This document shows, piece by piece, positions 1 through 4,537 of a stretch of DNA of 5,573 bases. Source of the DNA: Lachnospiraceae bacterium UBA4260 (GTDB taxonomy: Bacteria; Bacillota; Clostridia; Lachnospirales; Lachnospiraceae); contig DGWK01000005.1 in the NCBI GenBank assembly GCA_002395235.1, positions 23,337-28,909 of the forward strand, read 5' to 3'. The notes beneath the pieces are model-generated. The model was given only the letters and a program-made list of their open reading frames with translations, searched no databases and had not been told where the DNA came from. The position numbers and the translations under genes are program-made. Numbering within the stretch: position 1 is the stretch's first letter; each line of letters opens with the position of its first letter.

Positions 1-26
1 GCTCTAGCCAGCTGAGCTATCTCGCC
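1..26 (-). tRNA. tRNA gene, 5' part only (cut by window edge)
   Basis: Read on the minus strand, the first 26 bases of the RNA run from a GGCGAGA acceptor half-stem, through the invariant T8-A9 pair of positions, into a GCTC...GAGC D-stem with an AGCTGGCTA D-loop. That is the canonical start of a bacterial tRNA. The anticodon, T-arm and 3' end lie outside the window, so the identity cannot be read. The GGCG...AGCTGGCTAGAGC start resembles elongator tRNA-Met genes, but this is only a guess. A strong promoter sits about 35 bases upstream (see 61-89). Confidence 0.85.
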
Positions 27-60
27 ATATTTGTTTGCCGCTTCATCAGTCAGCTTTTAT

Positions 61-89
61 AGTATACGAAACGCTTGAGTATTTGTCAA
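61..89 (-). promoter_or_regulatory. Sigma-A promoter of the tRNA gene
   Basis: On the minus strand there is a perfect -35 TTGACA (84-89), a 17-base spacer and a -10 TATACT (61-66). Transcription should start near base 54, leaving a leader of about 28 bases before the mature tRNA end at 26. Immediately upstream of the -35 (plus-strand 92-107) are two A-runs, T-runs on the transcribed strand, like the AT-rich UP elements of stable-RNA promoters. The match and spacing make this the strongest promoter in the window. Confidence 0.85.
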
Positions 90-121
90 CTCCAAAAAAT
101 AAAAAAATCGGGACAATAATA

Positions 122-130
122 TGCTAATAT
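122..130 (+). promoter_or_regulatory. Possible extended -10 promoter for the amidase gene
   Basis: TGCTAATAT forms a TGn extension followed by TAATAT, a 4/6 match to the -10 consensus. No recognisable -35 lies 16-18 bases upstream, where the DNA is an A-run. Transcription would start near 137 and give a leader of about 137 bases. The site overlaps a small AATAT/ATATT inverted repeat (118-131). Weak: some promoter must lie between the divergent tRNA promoter and base 274, but this may not be it. Confidence 0.25.
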
Positions 131-143
131 TTTGGGAGGATAT

Positions 144-236
144 TTGTTAGAATCTAAACTATGTATTAATGCTTTACAAGAGCTGAAAACAGTTGACGAG
201 AATAATGCCATGAGCATGTCTCCATGTGTTGAATAG
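144..236 (+). CDS. Possible small leader ORF, 30 aa, TTG start
   Basis: A GGGAGG motif (134-139) lies four bases before a TTG codon that opens a 30-codon frame ending at TAG 234-236. The putative peptide begins MLESKLCIN and ends MSMSPCVE, with no transmembrane or known motif. The spacing is slightly short for a TTG start, and if the extended -10 at 122-130 is the real promoter, the ribosome binding site would be cut off the mRNA. I do not recognise it. It could be a leader peptide of the amidase gene or simply chance in a 200-base intergenic gap. Confidence 0.2.
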   Translation: MLESKLCINALQELKTVDENNAMSMSPCVE

Positions 237-261
237 ACAGAACAGGACCAGCATTAAGACC

Positions 262-267
262 GGGAGG
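262..267 (+). promoter_or_regulatory. Ribosome binding site that fixes the amidase start
   Basis: GGGAGG lies six bases before ATG 274, ideal spacing. The in-frame ATG 48 bases upstream (226) has no purine-rich motif before it and would place 16 polar residues ahead of the signal peptide. Start 274 is therefore preferred. Confidence 0.85.
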
Positions 268-273
268 ATAAAA

Positions 274-2193
274 ATGACAAGACTTATACGTGTGATCGCG
301 GCAATGTTCATAAGTGTTGCTGTAACTGTCGGCAGCGCAAATTTCAGCGCGGCCGCCGGGGAGGTGACAGGATCAGAAGCGGAAGCAGGGGAAAAAGAAG
401 AGGCGTCGAAATTTCTGGTGGCAATCGATGCAGGACATCAGGAACACGGAAACTTCGGGCAAGAACCGATCGGGCCGGGCGCATCCGAGACCAAGACGAA
501 AGTCGCCGGCGGGACCAGAGGAACCTCTACGGGCGTACCGGAATACGAACTGACGCTCGACATCAGCCTGCAGCTGCAGGAGGAACTCCAAAACAGAGGG
601 TACGAGGTTCTCATGATCCGCGAGACCAATGACGTGGATATCACAAACTCCGAGCGTGCGCAGATGGCCAATGAGGCGAATGCGGACGCGTTTATAAGAA
701 TACACGCCAACGGATCGGAGAGTTCATCCGCCAATGGTGCCATGACCATCTGCCAGACGCCTTCGAATCCTTATAACGCTGACCTCTATGAAGAATCCAG
801 AAGGCTGTCGGACTTGGTCCTGGATGCCTATGTCGAGGCTACGGGAATAAGGAAGGAATACGTCTGGGAGAGGGATGACATGAGCGGCATCAACTGGTGT
901 GAAGTCCCGGTCACGATCCTGGAAGTGGGCTATATGACCAATCCTGACGAGGATGAAAAAATGCAGGACGATGAATTCCAGAAGCTGATGGTCAAGGGAA
1001 TAGCAGATGGCATAGAAGCATATCTGAGTGAAAAGAAAGGCGATGGGCCCGCAACGGAAGGAACCGGGGCGGCAGCGGGTGCAGAAACGAGCTCCGAAGA
1101 GGAGAAAGGTACGGAAAACGCATCTGCAGGCGAGACGGCCGAGGGAGAACAGCCTGCAGAAGGGGAACCCAATGAAGAAGACAATGAAGAAGAGCGCAGG
1201 CTCGAGGAAGAACGCCGAATCGAAGAGGAACGCTTAAAAAAAGAGAGGGAAGAAAAGGCGAAAGCCGCTAAGGAGGAACTGTCCCAGGCAGGTACGGTAC
1301 CCGCCAGGAAAACAGAGAAATCAGCCGATGAGATGAACCGCATTGTCGAGGATCTCTGCAAGAGCATTCTGGGAAGCGGCAGCGAAGGCCAAAAAGAAGA
1401 AATCGATGCGGAGATGAGCGAGCTGGAGAAGGAACTCAGAGACGAGATCGGAAAGCTCGGAGGAAAGTGGTCTCTGTACATGAAACGGCTCGACACGAAT
1501 GAGACGATCGGCATCAATGAAGATGAGAAAATGGTCGCGGCGAGCCTGATCAAGCTTTTTGTCGCCGGCGAGTTCTATACACTTTGTGAAAAAGGCGAAC
1601 TGAACGTAGAAGACTATTCCACCCAGCCGGATCTTATGATCTCCGTCAGCGACAACGGCGCGGCAAACACGCTGATCAATGCGTGCACGATGGAGAAAGT
1701 CAACGAGTTTTCCAAAGAATATGGTTTTAATGAGACGGAACTGAACCGCCGCATGCTCGAGTGGAACGGAACGGAGAATTACACTTCGGCGAGAGACTGC
1801 GGAGTACTTCTGGAAGAGGTGCTGAACGGAAAATATGTCTCTGAGGCGGCTTCGGAACGGATTCTGAAAGCGCTGAAAAATCAGGACAGAAAAGGGAAGA
1901 TCCCGGCGGGCGTACCGTTTGAGGTGGAGACGGGCAACAAGACGGGTGAGCTCGATAATGTCGACAATGATGCTGCAATCGTATGGTCTCCGAACGCTAC
2001 CTATATCCTGGTCATAATGAGCAGCGATACGTATGGAAGAATTGACGAGATCCGCAAGCTCTCCTCCATGGTCTATAAGTCCATCAACCCGGACGAGGGG
2101 AGTGACAAAGCGGCACAGGAGGGGGAAAACAACGGCGAAGCGGTGGCGGAGCAATCAGAAGACGACAGCGCGGCAGAATCTTCAACGCAGTAA
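274..2193 (+). CDS. Secreted N-acetylmuramoyl-L-alanine amidase fused to a class A beta-lactamase-like serine hydrolase domain
   Basis: The 639-residue protein has a signal peptide (1 to about 28; basic MTRLIR, hydrophobic core 7-22, small residues SAAA before the likely cut). Residues 46-253 are an Amidase_3 zinc amidase, a family that cleaves the MurNAc-L-Ala bond of peptidoglycan: DAGH (H55), E90 in the GVPEYEL segment and H144 in RIHAN fit the zinc ligands, and E217 in EVGYMTNP fits the catalytic glutamate. An acidic linker (about 255-350) holds a charged coiled coil (305-336). Residues about 375-605 match the class A beta-lactamase/Beta-lactamase2 fold: SLIK (S424, K427), SDN (459-461), ETELN (487-491), an IPAGVP segment and KTG (556-558). 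The tail (about 606-639) is acidic and low in complexity. No cell-wall binding repeats are seen. The protein should act outside the membrane on peptidoglycan. Whether the second domain hydrolyses beta-lactams, acts on wall peptides, or only senses them cannot be told from sequence. No neighbour suggests a partner. Domain calls are firm; the combined role is unknown. Confidence 0.9.
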   Translation: MTRLIRVIAAMFISVAVTVGSANFSAAAGEVTGSEAEAGEKEEASKFLVAIDAGHQEHGNFGQEPIGPGASETKTKVAGGTRGTSTGVPEYELTLDISLQLQEELQNRGYEVLMIRETNDVDITNSERAQMANEANADAFIRIHANGSESSSANGAMTICQTPSNPYNADLYEESRRLSDLVLDAYVEATGIRKEYVWERDDMSGINWCEVPVTILEVGYMTNPDEDEKMQDDEFQKLMVKGIADGIEAYLSEKKGDGPATEGTGAAAGAETSSEEEKGTENASAGETAEGEQPAEGEPNEEDNEEERRLEEERRIEEERLKKEREEKAKAAKEELSQAGTVPARKTEKSADEMNRIVEDLCKSILGSGSEGQKEEIDAEMSELEKELRDEIGKLGGKWSLYMKRLDTNETIGINEDEKMVAASLIKLFVAGEFYTLCEKGELNVEDYSTQPDLMISVSDNGAANTLINACTMEKVNEFSKEYGFNETELNRRMLEWNGTENYTSARDCGVLLEEVLNGKYVSEAASERILKALKNQDRKGKIPAGVPFEVETGNKTGELDNVDNDAAIVWSPNATYILVIMSSDTYGRIDEIRKLSSMVYKSINPDEGSDKAAQEGENNGEAVAEQSEDDSAAESSTQ

Positions 2194-2206
2194 CGTATCA
2201 TACTGA

Positions 2207-2236
2207 TATACAAGCGCAAGTTTTCTCTGATATAAT
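2207..2236 (+). promoter_or_regulatory. Extended -10 promoter of sstT
   Basis: A perfect -10 TATAAT (2231-2236) is preceded by TG plus one base (2228-2230), forming an extended -10. A weak -35, TATACA (2207-2212), lies 18 bases upstream. Transcription would start near 2243, about 30 bases before the start codon. There is no terminator between the amidase stop and this promoter, so read-through from the amidase gene is possible as well. Confidence 0.7.
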
Positions 2237-2263
2237 AATCTTCACATAATCTTTAAGATGAAA

Positions 2264-2269
2264 AGGGGG
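2264..2269 (+). promoter_or_regulatory. Ribosome binding site of sstT
   Basis: AGGGGG lies four bases before ATG 2274. It supports this start over the next in-frame ATG (2295), which has no such motif and would cut into the conserved N-terminus. Confidence 0.7.
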
Positions 2270-2273
2270 AAAT

Positions 2274-3545
2274 ATGCAATTTTTAAGCAGTCTTATGAAA
2301 AGATACACGGGCACGAGCCTGATCCTCAGGATCGCCATCGGCCTGGTGATCGGCGCCATCCTGGGCGTAACGCTGAAAAGCTGGACCTGGATCGGAATCA
2401 TGGGAAGCATGTTTGTCGGCGCGCTGCGCGCCGTGGCGCCGGTCCTGGTGTTCGTACTGATCATCAGCGCACTCAGTTCCGGAAAGAGCAAGCTGGACAA
2501 GAAATTCGGACTGGTCCTGTTCTTCTATATGCTCAGTACATTTCTCGCGGCAGCGGCCGCAGTGGCAGCCAGTTTCATGTTCCCGGTGACCATGAAGCTG
2601 GGCGAAGCCGCGCAGTCTGACACGGTTCCTCATAACGTGTGGGAAGTCCTGCAGAATCTTCTGCTGAAGATGGTGGAGAATCCGGTGTCGGCTATTGTAA
2701 ACGGCAACTATATTGGCATCCTGTTCTGGGCGGCCGTTCTCGGCATCGGTTTTTCCAAGATCGCGGCACCGGAAACAAGAAGAATGCTGCAGGACGCCTC
2801 CGAGGCGGTATCCATGGCAGTGCGCGGGATCATCAACCTGGCGCCTTTCGGAATCTGCGGCCTGGTCTTCAACACTGTCTCTGAGTACGGACTTGCGATC
2901 TTCAAGGATTACGGTCAGCTCCTTCTGGTACTGGTCGGCTGCATGATGTTCGTGGCGCTTGTGATCGATCCGCTGATCGTATTTATTTACCTCAAGAGAA
3001 ATCCTTATCCGCTTGTCTTCCGCTGCCTTCGTGAGAGCGGAATCACCGCATTCTTTACGCGAAGCAGCGCGGCCAATATTCCCGTCAACATGGAGCTCTG
3101 CGAGAAACTCGGACTCGACAGGGATATGTACTCCGTATCCATTCCGCTGGGCGCCACCATCAACATGGACGGCGCGGCGATCACGATCACGGTCATGACT
3201 CTCGCGGCGGCCAACACACTGGGAATCCACGTGGACATTCCCTCCGCTCTGTTTCTGAGCGTGCTGTCCACACTGGCGGCCTGCGGCGCATCCGGTGTAG
3301 CAGGCGGATCCCTCCTGCTGATCCCCATGGCCTGCTCGTTGTTCGGCATTTCCAATGACGTGGCCATGCAGGTCGTAGGCGTCGGCTTTATCATCGGCGT
3401 CGTGCAGGACAGCGTCGAGACAATGCTCAACTCCTCTGGCGACGTCATGTTCGCGGCGACCGCAGAGTACGCCACATGGATCAAAGAGGGCAGGGCGGAC
3501 GATCTTCCCACGTTCCTGGGCGGTAAGAAGAAGGTAGAGGTCTGA
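2274..3545 (+). CDS. sstT: Sodium:serine/threonine symporter SstT
   Basis: The 423-residue membrane protein belongs to the dicarboxylate/amino acid:cation symporter (DAACS) family and is close to the usual length of SstT (about 410). SstT brings serine and threonine into the cell with sodium. Hydrophobic segments lie at about 15-33, 40-67, 79-104, 145-160, 183-200 and 214-240, followed by the re-entrant loop and helix core. Diagnostic motifs are SSGKSKLDKKFG (68-79), the serine-containing hairpin TRSSAANIPVN (262-272), NMDG (297-300) in the unwound helix that binds ion and substrate, and the second hairpin SGVAGGS (340-346) followed by LLLIP. The TRSSAANIPVNME stretch separates SstT from glutamate transporters of the GltP type. 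The gene has its own promoter and terminator, so it looks monocistronic. Its link to the amidase gene upstream is probably only positional. No frameshift or missing region is seen. Confidence 0.93.
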   Translation: MQFLSSLMKRYTGTSLILRIAIGLVIGAILGVTLKSWTWIGIMGSMFVGALRAVAPVLVFVLIISALSSGKSKLDKKFGLVLFFYMLSTFLAAAAAVAASFMFPVTMKLGEAAQSDTVPHNVWEVLQNLLLKMVENPVSAIVNGNYIGILFWAAVLGIGFSKIAAPETRRMLQDASEAVSMAVRGIINLAPFGICGLVFNTVSEYGLAIFKDYGQLLLVLVGCMMFVALVIDPLIVFIYLKRNPYPLVFRCLRESGITAFFTRSSAANIPVNMELCEKLGLDRDMYSVSIPLGATINMDGAAITITVMTLAAANTLGIHVDIPSALFLSVLSTLAACGASGVAGGSLLLIPMACSLFGISNDVAMQVVGVGFIIGVVQDSVETMLNSSGDVMFAATAEYATWIKEGRADDLPTFLGGKKKVEV

Positions 3546-3605
3546 TCGTCTGACAGCGCGGCCAAAACAGTGACAGACCGCAGCTTTAGCCATTAAGTAA
3601 TCATT

Positions 3606-3660
3606 CAGCACTTCCAGAGTACCGGTGCAATGCATTCGGGACTTGGAAGTGCTGTTTTTT
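3606..3660 (+). terminator. Rho-independent terminator of sstT
   Basis: An 11-bp perfect stem, CAGCACTTCCA (3606-3616) with TGGAAGTGCTG (3644-3654), is followed directly by six T residues and more T-rich DNA. The 27-base loop can extend the helix further: AGT/ACT and CCG/CGG pair across a bulge and a mismatch. It insulates sstT from the purine operon, whose promoter begins about 35 bases on. Confidence 0.92.
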
Positions 3661-3693
3661 CTTTATTTTTTAGTATTAAATCATTCTGCGACA

Positions 3694-3722
3694 TTGCGAT
3701 TTTCCCGAACTTGCTTTATGAT
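3694..3722 (+). promoter_or_regulatory. Promoter of the purine operon
   Basis: TTGCGA (3694-3699, 4/6 to the -35 consensus), a 17-base spacer and TATGAT (3717-3722, 5/6 to the -10 consensus). Transcription would start near 3729, giving a leader of roughly 70 bases. The spacer contains CCGAAC (3705-3710), the core of the PurBox bound by Bacillus-type PurR. Confidence 0.75.
3705..3710 (+). promoter_or_regulatory. Possible PurBox core inside the promoter
   Basis: CCGAAC followed by TT matches the core of the B. subtilis PurBox, though the upstream flank fits the consensus only partly. It lies between the -35 and -10 of an operon for purine synthesis, where a bound repressor could block RNA polymerase. 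No properly spaced inverted partner box is visible, so this is tentative. Confidence 0.3.
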
Positions 3723-3735
3723 ACAGGTGCAAATT

Positions 3736-3751
3736 GGCTCGTGCACGAGCC
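3736..3751. promoter_or_regulatory. Perfect 16-bp palindrome, candidate operator or leader hairpin
   Basis: GGCTCGTGCACGAGCC reads the same on both strands with no mismatch. It starts about seven bases after the predicted transcription start and ends 46 bases before the start codon. As DNA it looks like a dimeric regulator site placed to block elongation. As RNA it could fold into a 6-bp GC-rich stem with a TGCA tetraloop. No T-run follows, so it is not a terminator. Confidence 0.5.
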
Positions 3752-3787
3752 TTGATCATGTATTGGGACGATGAACAGAAGAGAGGA

Positions 3788-3792
3788 AAGGA
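3788..3792 (+). promoter_or_regulatory. Ribosome binding site that fixes the IMP cyclohydrolase start
   Basis: AAGGA, within a longer purine run from 3781, ends five bases before ATG 3798. The upstream in-frame ATG at 3771 has only a weak GGGA three bases before it and would add nine highly charged residues. ATG 3798 is preferred. Confidence 0.75.
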
Positions 3793-3797
3793 AACGA

Positions 3798-4517
3798 ATG
3801 GCAGATTTTGAGAAGATTCTGAGAGAGACCAGCTATCCGGGACGCGGCATTATGATCGGAAAAACGGCCGACGGAGAGAAGGCAGTGACCGCCTATTTCA
3901 TTATGGGAAGAAGCGTCAACAGCCGCAACCGCGTCTTCGTCGAGGACGGCGAAGGAATCCGCACGCAGGCTTTTGACCCTTCCAAGATGGAAGATCCCAG
4001 TCTTATCATCTATGCGCCTGTCCGTGTCTACGGCAACAAGACGATCGTAACAAACGGCGACCAGACGGATACGATCTATGAGGGACTGGACAAGCAGTAC
4101 ACATTTGAGCAGGCACTTCGCAGCAGAGAATTCGAACCAGACGCGCCCAATTACACGCCCAGGATCTCCGGCGTCATGCACGTGGAGAAGGGCAAGTACA
4201 GCTATGCAATGTCTATTTTGAAGAGTGATCAGGGAGATCCTTCGTCATGTCTCCGCTACACATTTGCGTATGAGAACCCCAAGGCGGGAGAAGGCCGCTT
4301 CATTTCGACCTATATGGGCGACGGCAACCCGCTCCCCAGCTTCGAAGGCGAACCCAGGGCGCTGGAGCTGGATGCATCCTTCACCGAGAACATCGATGTC
4401 TTCACGCAGCGCGTGTGGAGTGCTCTCAATGAGGACAACAAGGTTTCCCTGTTCGTGCGCTTTATTGATATCGCGACAGGAACCTATGAGACCCGGATCG
4501 TCAACAAGAATCAGTGA
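3798..4517 (+). CDS. purO: PurO-type IMP cyclohydrolase
   Basis: The 239-residue soluble protein resembles the PurO/IMP_cyclohyd family, which closes the ring of formyl-AICAR (FAICAR) to give IMP, the last step of de novo purine synthesis. Family-like segments are YPGRG near the N-terminus (13-17), FIMGRSVNSRNR (34-45), VTNGDQTD (84-91), the NYTPRISG block (118-125) and YMGDGNPLP (172-180). The length is slightly above that of archaeal PurO (about 200). No signal peptide or membrane segment is present, so it acts in the cytoplasm. It is not related to the cyclohydrolase half of ordinary bacterial PurH. The next gene, an AICAR formyltransferase 20 bases downstream, makes its substrate, which strongly supports the call. 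I recognise the family from motifs and context. The exact catalytic residues are not assigned here. Confidence 0.85.
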   Translation: MADFEKILRETSYPGRGIMIGKTADGEKAVTAYFIMGRSVNSRNRVFVEDGEGIRTQAFDPSKMEDPSLIIYAPVRVYGNKTIVTNGDQTDTIYEGLDKQYTFEQALRSREFEPDAPNYTPRISGVMHVEKGKYSYAMSILKSDQGDPSSCLRYTFAYENPKAGEGRFISTYMGDGNPLPSFEGEPRALELDASFTENIDVFTQRVWSALNEDNKVSLFVRFIDIATGTYETRIVNKNQ

Positions 4518-4519
4518 GT

Positions 4520-4525
4520 AAGGAG
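4520..4525 (+). promoter_or_regulatory. Ribosome binding site of the AICAR formyltransferase gene
   Basis: AAGGAG lies 12 bases before ATG 4538, a rather long gap. An in-frame ATG at 4547 would be further still. A GTG at 4514, overlapping the upstream stop as GTGA, is also in frame but has no ribosome binding site of its own. ATG 4538 is the best choice, with modest doubt. Confidence 0.6.
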
Positions 4526-4537
4526 AACAAGGCAGAA

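Noticed and set aside
226..273. Upstream ATG as the start of the amidase protein
   Set aside because: No ribosome binding site precedes it, and the added residues would push the signal peptide inward. ATG 274 has GGGAGG at ideal distance.
1321..2154. Minus-strand open frame of 277 codons opposite the beta-lactamase-like domain
   Set aside because: No family resemblance, no start signals, and the plus strand has conserved motifs in the correct frame throughout.
2196..2208. Small inverted repeat TATCA-TAC-TGATA after the amidase gene as a terminator
   Set aside because: Only five AT-rich pairs with a three-base loop and no T-run directly after it. It also overlaps the weak -35 of the sstT promoter.
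343..3561. Word CAGCGCGGC seen four times (near 343, 2165, 3065, 3554)
   Set aside because: Three copies encode Ser-Ala-Ala with the favoured codons AGC GCG GC and only one is intergenic. There is no regular spacing or shared context, so it is most likely codon preference plus chance.
3551..3576. Direct repeat TGACAG and short GCGG/CCGC pairing after sstT
   Set aside because: Six-base and four-base matches are expected by chance. The strong hairpin at 3606-3654 explains termination.
2283..3635. Long open frame of 450 codons on the minus strand across sstT
   Set aside because: It mirrors the codon bias of sstT, lacks a ribosome binding site, translates to a His/Arg/Asp-rich sequence without recognisable domains, and runs through the terminator hairpin. 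sstT on the plus strand is a clear family match.
3723..3797. Purine riboswitch in the leader of the purine operon
   Set aside because: The leader is only about 70 bases and shows neither the three-way junction core of a purine riboswitch nor a terminator/antiterminator pair. Only the 16-bp palindrome stands out.
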